Assembly: GCA_035705495.1 (NCBI GenBank)
Contig: DASSWB010000042.1
Location: 47,855-111,854, forward strand
Direction of reading: 5' to 3'
DNA length: 64,000 bases
DNA from: DASSWB01 sp035705495
GTDB lineage: Bacteria; Bacteroidota; Bacteroidia; Flavobacteriales; Flavobacteriaceae
The notes under the pieces are model-generated. The model was not told the origin of the DNA and did not search any database. It was given only the letters and a program-made list of their open reading frames with translations. The position numbers were made by a program, and so were the translations under genes. Each line of letters starts with the position of its first letter. The first letter of the stretch is position 1. Below, one piece after another: positions 25,412 to 33,600 of the stretch.

Positions 25412-27586
25412 ATGTTACCGAATAAAAGAATCAAATATATTTTTTACTGCCTGTGCTTCCTGCTTTCTTCAATGGGGTTTTCGCAGGATCAAGATTTTCA
25501 ACGAATACAATCGATCAGGAACCAGCTTATTGCGCTCTCTGTGGAGAACCCGGGACTGACCGAAAACGTCAAGACGGATATTAGCGTTAACAATATCTCC
25601 CTTGCCAATTTTCTGTTGGCTATTTCCGATGTACATAATATCAATATCAATGTTTCCCCTGAACTTAACCAGATCACCATAGCGAACAACTTTTCCAATG
25701 TTACCGTGGCCGACCTTCTGGTTTTTCTAAGTAAGGAATATGGGCTGGAAATTGACTTCACGGGAAATATTTTATCGGTCAAAAAGTATCAGGCACCGCC
25801 GGAATTACCAGCTGAAAAGATAATCCCTATTGTTTACTTTCCACAGTCGGACAAAATTTCCATAGATGCAAAAGGGGACAGGCTCTATGATGTTTTTAAA
25901 AAAATAATAGATGAGACGGGAAAAAACCTGGTTTTTTCCCCGGGTCTGGAAAATAAGCTTTTAACCGCTTATATCAGGGAGACGGATTTTGATGCAGCAA
26001 TGGATAAACTCGCTTTTTCCAATAACCTTTATGTGGTAAAGACAAAGGATAATTTTTATCTTTTTGAAAGTGCTGCGATCCCAGGAATAGCTGATCAAAA
26101 TGGTCAACAGGGACAACGCCCGCAACGGAGAAGAAGTTCTGATTTCCATTTTGAAATTTTGGATGTTGAAAGGAAATTGTTGGAAGTCGATTTTGTCAAT
26201 ACACCCATAGCGGATATTGTCCATGACATTGGTAATGAACTCGATATCGATATATTTACCGCAACACCGTTGGACAATGCAGGAACAGTTACTTTTAATG
26301 CTACCGCTATTACCTTTGATGAGCTGCTGAGGGTCCTTTTTGAATCCCAATCAACTGCTGTTGGAACCAATACACCTACAGTGCAAGGTGTGGGAACAGG
26401 TGCAGCCACCACGGGAAGCGGATTTACTTTTAAAAAAGAAGATAACATTTACTTTTTTGGAACAAAAGATCAGCTAAGTGTAAGAAAAGTCGAAATAGTA
26501 CATCTTCAGCACCGTTCTGTTGAACTTCTCACTGCTCCATCTGGAGGCGGTCAAATGGCAAATAGAAATATCAACGGCAATTTCACTAGCGCAAATTATC
26601 CTTATAACAATACCAATCAGTTTGACAGTTTCAGCTACCCCAATAGACAAGAAGTGAACACAAACCAGAACGGGAGCTTTAATAATTTCAACAACAAAGC
26701 GGAGGCCCTTTTGAGTATTTTGCCGGATGAAATAAAACAAAATCTGGACATCAAAGTCGATTATGAACTGAACAGCTTTTATGTAAATGGGTCAAGCGAA
26801 AAAATAGAACGTTTCAAAGAATTCATTTCCCGTATTGACAAACCGGTCCCGGTTATACTTATAGAGGTCATGTTCATCGAAATCAGTAAAGGTGCAACCG
26901 TGGAGACAGGCGTAACATGGGGGATAGGGGATGCGCCTGCTGAAACCAAGGGAAATCTTTTCCCTACCACGGAAATGACATTAAGCGCTACTACGATCAA
27001 TAAGATTTTGGGAAATTTCAATGGATTCGGTTCTTTTACTATTGGTAAGGTGGTGCCCAATTTTTTTGCCACCATTAAAGCAATGGAAAGCAACGGGAAT
27101 TTAAAAATCAAATCCACTCCCAAACTTTCCACTTTAAATGGTCATCAGGCTACCTTTTCAAATGGACAGACATCTTACTATGCAGTAACGCAAAGGAACA
27201 TTTACGGCACGGATAATCCCCAGACTTCCGAGATCACCAATTATGTTCCCATTGAAGCCCAATTGGGACTAACGATTAAACCGATTGTTTCGGGTGACGG
27301 ACAAGTTACATTGGATATTTTTGTTATCCAGTCGGCTTTTGGCACACGGATAGCACCTGATGCCCCGCCGGATATCAACTCAAGGGAATTCAATTCCATT
27401 ATACGGGTAGCAGATCAGGACATCGTGGTTTTGGGAGGTCTGGAAGAACAGGTGAAGGATGACAGCGGTACGGGAGTTCCATTACTTGCAAGGATCCCGA
27501 TAATCAAATGGTTGTTCAGCAGCCGCAAAAGAGAGGATTCAAAGTCAAAACTAACGGTATTGATCAAACCTACCATAATTTATTGA
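25412..27586 (+). CDS. gspD: Outer-membrane secretin GspD
   Basis: A 724-residue secretin. A signal peptide (residues 1-24, ending GFSQ) is followed by N-domains (STN-like near 50-125 with ANFLLAISDVHNINI; further N1-type modules up to about 450). The secretin domain has VPVILIEVMFIEISKGATVE near 486 and ends in the gate and exit motifs LGGLEEQVKDDSGTGVPLLARIP (about 672-694). A Gly/Asn-rich linker lies near 385-430. It forms the outer-membrane channel. It lies between gspE and the GspL-like gene, whose ATG overlaps its TGA. No pilotin-binding tail is obvious, so one of the minus-arm lipoproteins may do that job. Confidence 0.93.
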   Translation: MLPNKRIKYIFYCLCFLLSSMGFSQDQDFQRIQSIRNQLIALSVENPGLTENVKTDISVNNISLANFLLAISDVHNININVSPELNQITIANNFSNVTVADLLVFLSKEYGLEIDFTGNILSVKKYQAPPELPAEKIIPIVYFPQSDKISIDAKGDRLYDVFKKIIDETGKNLVFSPGLENKLLTAYIRETDFDAAMDKLAFSNNLYVVKTKDNFYLFESAAIPGIADQNGQQGQRPQRRRSSDFHFEILDVERKLLEVDFVNTPIADIVHDIGNELDIDIFTATPLDNAGTVTFNATAITFDELLRVLFESQSTAVGTNTPTVQGVGTGAATTGSGFTFKKEDNIYFFGTKDQLSVRKVEIVHLQHRSVELLTAPSGGGQMANRNINGNFTSANYPYNNTNQFDSFSYPNRQEVNTNQNGSFNNFNNKAEALLSILPDEIKQNLDIKVDYELNSFYVNGSSEKIERFKEFISRIDKPVPVILIEVMFIEISKGATVETGVTWGIGDAPAETKGNLFPTTEMTLSATTINKILGNFNGFGSFTIGKVVPNFFATIKAMESNGNLKIKSTPKLSTLNGHQATFSNGQTSYYAVTQRNIYGTDNPQTSEITNYVPIEAQLGLTIKPIVSGDGQVTLDIFVIQSAFGTRIAPDAPPDINSREFNSIIRVADQDIVVLGGLEEQVKDDSGTGVPLLARIPIIKWLFSSRKREDSKSKLTVLIKPTIIY

Positions 27587-28794
27587 TGTTTCAGGGCCTG
27601 GAAACATATCTCCTTTTCGGCAACCATTTTTGTGGAGTGGAGCATTCTTCCAAAGAAGGAAAGGATACCATCAATGTCACCGTTCTTAAGAAGAAGAAAA
27701 ACGAGTTACAGATGGAATCTAGTTGTCAGGTAAATTCGGTAACAGGTTTATCTTCTGAAATAGGTAAAAATAAACCTGTTTTTGTTGTTATCAATACCGA
27801 TAATGTACTTTTAAAAAAAATTGAAAACCAACAATTAGAGCCAGTAAAGCTGGTCAATCTGGCTTTCCCCAATATTCGGACAGAAGAGTTTTATTACGAA
27901 ATTCTTTCAAATGGAAAAAACCATTTTATTTCGATCTGTAGGAAAGATTATGTGAACAACCTTATTACTGAATACATTTCCAATAAAATAGCCGTTACGG
28001 GTTTTTCACTGGGTGCTTCCATTGTTTCTTCCATATCTGAATTTTTTAAGGCTCCTGTAGTATTCACTTCCTCTCTTGAACTTGAATTTGACAATGGGGA
28101 ATTAAATAAGATCAATAAAATTGCTGAACCTCCTTTAGAACATTATGAGATTAATGGGCTAAAAATGGAGAGCAAAGATACTTTATCGTTTGCAGGGGCA
28201 ATTAATATGGTTTTAAAAAACCATACAGCTATTTCCAACTTTGATGGGAAATCGAACACGCTCAAGGATCAATTTAAACAGCTGAGGTTTTTCGATGTTT
28301 TTTTAAAATTCGGAATTGCATTTTTACTGGTGCTCTTACTGATCAATTTCTTTTTCTTTAACCATTACTATAATTCCGTTCAATCATTACAACAGGTTTC
28401 TCAGGTAAATCTACAGTCAAAAAACAAGATCATTGAGCTGAGGGAGAAAGTTGACACAAAGCAGGAAATAGTGGAAAACATGATGGCAAACATTACCTCC
28501 CGAAGTTCATTTTATGTTAATGAAATAATTCAGAGCCTTCCTTCTTCCATTTTACTAAATTCTTTAAATTTTCAGCCTTTGCTCAAGAACATAAAGAAAG
28601 GGCAACTAATAGAAATTGACACAGATGTTATAGAAATTTCCGGAGATTCAAGAGAAAGTGATGTTTTCTCTGAATGGATCTATGAACTGGAAAGTTTAAC
28701 ATGGGTAAAAAAAGTGGAGGTCATGGAATATTCGGATGCAGCAGATTTATCTAGTTTCAAAGTACAAATAACTTTTTCTGAAAATGAAAAGTAA
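27586..28794 (+). CDS. GspL/PilN-like platform protein
   Basis: A 402-residue protein starting at an ATG that overlaps the gspD stop (TGATG). The N-terminal 260 residues are cytoplasmic, with an actin-like (PilM/GspL cytoplasmic) pattern. One membrane helix is at about 265-290 (KFGIAFLLVLLLINFFFF), then a coiled coil and a periplasmic ferredoxin-like domain (ILLNSLNFQPLLKNI, SGDSRESDVFSEWIYELE). This fused cytoplasmic-TM-periplasmic layout is that of GspL, which docks GspE at the membrane. It overlaps the GspM/PilO-like gene by 11 bases. Sequence conservation is low, so the call rests on layout and order. Confidence 0.75.
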   Translation: MFQGLETYLLFGNHFCGVEHSSKEGKDTINVTVLKKKKNELQMESSCQVNSVTGLSSEIGKNKPVFVVINTDNVLLKKIENQQLEPVKLVNLAFPNIRTEEFYYEILSNGKNHFISICRKDYVNNLITEYISNKIAVTGFSLGASIVSSISEFFKAPVVFTSSLELEFDNGELNKINKIAEPPLEHYEINGLKMESKDTLSFAGAINMVLKNHTAISNFDGKSNTLKDQFKQLRFFDVFLKFGIAFLLVLLLINFFFFNHYYNSVQSLQQVSQVNLQSKNKIIELREKVDTKQEIVENMMANITSRSSFYVNEIIQSLPSSILLNSLNFQPLLKNIKKGQLIEIDTDVIEISGDSRESDVFSEWIYELESLTWVKKVEVMEYSDAADLSSFKVQITFSENEK

Positions 28795-29308
28795 ACAGAA
28801 AAATATATTATTGATCATTGGCTTCTTTACAGCACTTATATTAAGTTATAAACTGGCTTTCTCGAAGACTTTTCTGCTAAAAAATGAGTTCAATCAGCTT
28901 AAAAAAGAAGAAGCTATTTTAGAAAATATTCCCAAACAGCTTTCTGTTTTGAAACAGAAGGAAACATATTATGATTCCATTCTAACAAGATATCAGCTTA
29001 CCGAAAGTTCAGTTCAAAATAACCTGTTGAAAACCATTAATTCTTTCTCTCAAGAAAATGATTTAAAGGTTGTGGATTTTTCGGAACCACATATTGTCTC
29101 TCAGAAGGATTTAACCATTAAAACATATCAGTTTTCGGTAGAAGGTGATTATAATTCAATTGTCCATCTCGTTTACCAACTGGAACAGGAAACACGGTTT
29201 GGGGAAATAATCAATTTTCATTTTCAGAAACGGAAAAATTACCGAAGAGGTAAGTATTATTTACAGGCACATGTACTGTTGAGGAGTTTTAGTCAAGCTG
29301 ATGAATAA
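28784..29308 (+). CDS. GspM/PilO-like platform protein
   Basis: A 174-residue protein with one N-terminal membrane helix (about 8-25), a coiled coil (33-60) and a periplasmic alpha/beta domain (SFSQENDLKVVDFSEP, IKTYQFSVEGDYNSIVHLVYQLE), the PilO/GspM pattern. It partners GspL in the inner-membrane platform. It is the last gene of the plus-strand arm. A decayed partial copy of its 3' half lies at 13281-13555, part of a large duplication. The stop is followed within a few bases by the antisense remains of a primase-like gene. Confidence 0.78.
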   Translation: MKSKQKNILLIIGFFTALILSYKLAFSKTFLLKNEFNQLKKEEAILENIPKQLSVLKQKETYYDSILTRYQLTESSVQNNLLKTINSFSQENDLKVVDFSEPHIVSQKDLTIKTYQFSVEGDYNSIVHLVYQLEQETRFGEIINFHFQKRKNYRRGKYYLQAHVLLRSFSQADE

Positions 29309-29870
29309 ATCTTTTCTACCTTATCTCTTTCAGGTATCAATTCCGATACTTTACTTTGTAAATGTATTTTCCCAGCTCCGGAACTTCCTAAGCTGATGCC
29401 GTATTTGAATTGTTCGTCTTCTTGCTCGTGAACATAAGAAACATTGTTTGCATGTTGATTTCTTCAAATTATACCGGACTTTCCAATTAGTCCGTTTGTC
29501 CTTTTAAGCAGGCTCTGCCCCGAGCCTGTCGAAGGGTTGGATTTTAAATATTGACAGCTTCCCTTTCTTCCGTGGCGTTCAGTTCCTTGTGGTAAGGTTG
29601 GTTTTCCTTTTCATATTTTTTATGAGCAAAAACCTGTAATTCTCCAGTTCTTTGGTCAAATCCTGTAATGTTCTGCGGGCTACACTTGTTCCCATTTCCA
29701 ACTGCTCTGCAATCCTTCGGGTAAACTTCTCCACTTAGTAATCGTTGTACAAGTCATTGTTGTGGCGCAGATGTTATATTCTTTTGGTTTTTGTATACTT
29801 ATTGTTACCCTAAGCTCTCCTATATACTCATCTTATCCCGCCCAATATGGATTTCTGGAAGCTTTGTAAT
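29012..29870. repeat. Direct duplication, copy 2
   Basis: This is the partner of 13281-14100, in the same orientation. It starts inside the intact gspM gene at GTTCAAAATAACCTGTTGAA, crosses the same junction into the antisense primase remnant, and fades near 29870. Here the primase part is more decayed and carries an extra palindromic insertion at 29508-29540. Confidence 0.85.
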
Positions 29871-29880
29871 GAAGAGGTAA
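29315..29880 (-). pseudogene. Decayed primase/helicase-like remnant, second copy
   Basis: On the minus strand the DNA aligns with the truncated primase-like gene at 13565-14137. The Walker A region is still readable (GSSGAGKIHLQSKVSELIPERDKV), and so are parts equivalent to MGTSVARRTLQDLT and RELENY. Several frameshifts and a 30-base palindromic insertion break the frame. It ends at the same residue (DKV) as the other copy, so truncation happened before duplication. Confidence 0.82.
29508..29540. repeat. REP-like palindromic insertion
   Basis: The stretch GCAGGCTCTGCCCCGAGCCTG followed by TCGAAGGG is absent at the matching point of the other duplication copy (near 13760), so it was inserted here or lost there. 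It folds as AGGCTC-loop-GAGCCT and resembles the widespread CCCTTCGACAGGCTC-type repeats of bacterial genomes. Confidence 0.6.
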
Positions 29881-29954
29881 CAAAAAGATTTATCTGCTAT
29901 GTTATAATATACAAAACATTCTTTTACTGTGCTTTAATGACAACTAATTGTTAT

Positions 29955-30137
29955 CTAATGGAGAGCTGCCACAGGAATAGAGTTAGAGGATAAAGCCACC
30001 ATCGAGCAGTTACAGCTCCTCTAGAAATTCGAAGAGGATGAGGTCCATAATCTTCAAGATGATCGATTTGTTAGTTCCCCAGGAAGTTCCAGGGCTTCTT
30101 CAGCAATAATTAAGCCTTCTCGTGACAATATTTTATA
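29955..30137 (+). pseudogene. Possible remnant of an XRE-type regulator
   Basis: One plus-strand frame reads GIELEDKATIEQLQLL, a stop, then KFEEDEVHNLQDDRFV and further protein-like sequence. The start resembles the C-terminal part of small Bacteroidota XRE regulators (acidic linker, then a helix with a later EED). The position also fits: in the other duplication copy an intact XRE gene follows the primase remnant divergently. No helix-turn-helix part is left. Low confidence. Confidence 0.3.
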
Positions 30138-30150
30138 GTTGACACATCTG

Positions 30151-30681
30151 CTATAATTCCCCTGATAAAGTGGTTGCATTGTATTCTTCCAAAAATTTAT
30201 ATTCTCTGTCATTTAAAGATTTTCCATACTTCATAATTGATGTAGTTAAATGACAATTATTGCCATTGAATTTTAATTTATCTGGAATTTTATAGCTGAA
30301 GTTCGATGTGGATAAATTTTTGACCGTTGAATCTTCGCCAAAAATGATAACTGGTTCATCCGCGATAAAATCAACTCCAATAGCTTGATTAAAATATTGA
30401 CTGATTTCAGGATTATTTTCGATCATTTTTATATCCGAAGCCATATTTGGATAATAATGCTGATATTGAGTGATGTAAAAATACAAGCTATCTGTTTTTC
30501 TAACAACATAAAGATGATATGGCGAGGGACATAATGTTTTTATGATACCTTTTTCTCTTATATTTATTTCTTTCCGAGGATTATTTTTTATATAATCTTC
30601 GACAGCATTTATGAAGTTATCATTTGAATGCTTACAAGAACATATTATAGTTAGTAAAAATAAAAGAAATAATTTTTTCAA
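30151..30681 (-). CDS. Lipoprotein, candidate immunity protein for the JAB-like toxin
   Basis: A 176-residue lipoprotein (signal ending IICSC, Cys near residue 16). The mature part is mixed, with an N-terminal helix (FINAVEDYIKNNP), then beta strands (LYVVRKTDSLYFYITQ) and a Cys near residue 143. I do not recognise the family. It overlaps the end of the toxin-bearing Rhs gene by 4 bases, the place immunity genes normally take, as the Imm52-like gene does in cassette 1. The lipoprotein signal puts it in the periplasm, so the toxin may act there. The immunity role is inferred from position only. Confidence 0.6.
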   Translation of the reverse strand: MKKLFLLFLLTIICSCKHSNDNFINAVEDYIKNNPRKEINIREKGIIKTLCPSPYHLYVVRKTDSLYFYITQYQHYYPNMASDIKMIENNPEISQYFNQAIGVDFIADEPVIIFGEDSTVKNLSTSNFSYKIPDKLKFNGNNCHLTTSIMKYGKSLNDREYKFLEEYNATTLSGEL

Positions 30682-33600
30682 AACGTTTTAAATTTTAAGT
30701 TCTTCCTAAACTCAAATCTCTGAGGGTTCCAGGAGGACATAGTTGACAATTTTGGATGATATACCTGATATGGAAAGTTACCGTAATTTTTTTGATATTG
30801 CCAAGCTGTACCTCTATCTCCTTGATCAGAAAGACTCTCATTCCGGTCTTGAATATTCAAATCAGTTCCATGGGAATGCATTATGCCTTTATAAATGGCA
30901 CTTCTGTCCTGAAGTTTCGGCGCATATTCCATTCCATTTGAATCGTTTACACCAGTGGTACTTCCATCTAACCCATACGTAGCAATTTGATAACCGTCTT
31001 TACCCGCAGTTGTTTCAAATTTCACAATGCTCCATTCAACATTGCTATTATCTGCTAAAAATTTAAACGTATTAAATGCTTCTGTTTTGTTTGAACCATC
31101 AGTTACTCCAATAAACATATCTCGATCAAATTCTTGATCACCTCCAGCGCCGTGAGTAATGTTTACGGAATTGTGTGCTAAATCACTCGCTAAACTTGAA
31201 CCATTTTCATTCACTTTTGTAGTCACCGAACCTTTTTCGAAATCTATTTTTTGATTTCGATCTGTTGCATATATTTTGTCTACTTCGTTGCCTTCAGAAT
31301 CGTAATATTTCCTGTCGTCCAAATGCCTTACCTTTCCGTCCGGATCGACTCCGTAAGTTGCATCAGCTCCGCTTGGGTCCGACCAAATAACCGGATTGTT
31401 ATCAAAACTATTATACGGTGAAAACTGATGATGTGTTACTGGGTCAATTCCAGTAAACCTGCCCAGAGCTGAATCATAATTTCTAAAGTCCATTTCGTAT
31501 AAGTTTAATCCTAGACTTTCTTCGTACTCGACTCCTTGAAATTTAAATTTACTCGCAACACTGTTACTATTGGAAATGACATTGTTGTACCCTTTATGTT
31601 CAAGACCAAAAGGGTAGTAGTTGTTTTCCTCCAATATTTCCAGTTCCCCACTTTCGATCACCAAGTTGTCCAGAAAAAATTGGGTTTGCACGTTACTTGC
31701 TGTGGCGATGTCGAACTTTACCAAAACATTTTCCACGTCATGGACAAATGTATGGCTGTAATCGAATTCACCGTTATTGGCTATTCCCAAACTGTACCAT
31801 CCCAAGCTCGCATTGTTCGCATCTCTTTCGTTGACGAGAACCCTAATTGGAAGGGTCGTGGTGAAAACATCCATCAGCCCTTTTATGTCAATGCTCTCAC
31901 CGGAAGAGAAATGCTCGTTGAAATTTTTTGTCACACCGGAGTACTGGTTTTGAACTGTGACCTTTAAACGACCGTTTTCAGCAGTTCCTTGCCAACCATC
32001 GGTGCCTTGTTCAAAATTGTGAAAAGCCATACTCTTGTAATCTCCATCTGCATCCAAATATGATAACCGTATGTTCCCAAGGTGGTCCTTGTACTGGTAA
32101 ACATAGTTGTAACCGCCCTGTCCGTCAGGTTCGGTGTAACCTTCGGGATGGCTGAATAACTTTAGATCTCCATTTTCATAAATGAAACCGCCTGCGTATT
32201 CTACAGTTTTTATAATGTTGCTTCCCATGCTTACCTCCTTTTTCAGCTTGGTTCCGACAGCATCATAGAAATATTCAATCTTCCCGTCTGGCATATTTGA
32301 CCCGCTCACTAAAATCAAATTTGGTAAATTCAGGTGGTTGTATGAAATATTGGTTATTCCCTTATTCAGGTCGCTAGTCAAGTTGCCATTAATATCATAA
32401 GCATAATCTGGTGTGCTGTTCATGCCGTCCTTAAACCCTTCTCCCTCACCTGTATCAGCCACTGCTTTTAATTTGTTACTGTTTCCCACGTAAGAATATT
32501 GCAAGACATCTATGTAATCTATTCCAAAGGTGCCATAATCTGTTTCGAAAAAACCTTTTCTTTTAAGGGAAAGGATATTGCCATTCCTATCATAGGTTAC
32601 ATTGCTCAAACTATAATCTTCTGCGTGCACAAGTTCATTGGGATCGGTGATCTGATAACCCATAAATTGAGCATCTATGATACGGTTAAGGTTGTCGTAC
32701 TGATACTTGTAGCTCCGGGGACCAGACAATCCCGCATCATTAATTGTTCTCCACCTGGTCTCGCTTATGTTCCCATTGTACAGAGCTTGCGTCCCGGCCA
32801 ATTGCGGTTCATTGTAATTTATCCTGAACCCGAACAGGTCATTGCCCATTGTATTAAAGTCGTTGATTTCCTGCAACCAACCACGAATATTGTAGGAGTA
32901 ATCGATTGTTTGTAGTCCAATTGAATTTTCCGGTGTCGATGCAACCGCACCGCCGACTTTTTTGCTTTTCAATTGCCCCAGTTCGTCATATTCATTGTTG
33001 ACAATTAGCTCCCATGTCCCACTGGAGCCTATTTTCTGTTTTTGGGTAAGAAGCCTGTTCATATGGTCGTAAGTGAAAGCGTCGATGATCATCAGGTTGT
33101 TGCCGTTTCTGACATGGTTTGTCTGCGTTTTTAAAACCTTTCCGCTGAAATCAAGATTCAGCCTCGATACATCCTTTGTTCCCAAATAGCTGTTCTTGCT
33201 TATGTTCTGTATCATCCTTGCCTTCTTGTCATAATAGGTGACACTCGTGATCCAATGGTTCGTCCCCAAAACCTTTACCTTGTTCCATGTGGGGAGGGAT
33301 TTTGTGTTGGAGGTAATGGGTTGTGTAAATACCGTGCTGCCTGGAGAAACAATCAAAGAGGTATCGGTCAAACCTTGGTAGTCGTCATAAAAATTGATCG
33401 TGAACAGTTCCACTTTTGTGGCGTCATTGGGATAGGCACCGTTGGTATAGATAATGTTCAGGTCTGATTGCCCTGTTTGCAGCTTTGATTCGTTCCACTG
33501 GGGATTTAATTGGGTATCGACAATATTTTGTATTTCCATCCTGGCAGCATTGTCATCAGTTCCTTCCGGAAGGTAGAAGTACCTTCCCGTGAAAACAACC

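Noticed and set aside
14137..29012. The island as an intact integrative element
   Set aside because: No integrase, relaxase or conjugation gene is present; only a truncated primase-like gene and an XRE regulator hint at a former element.
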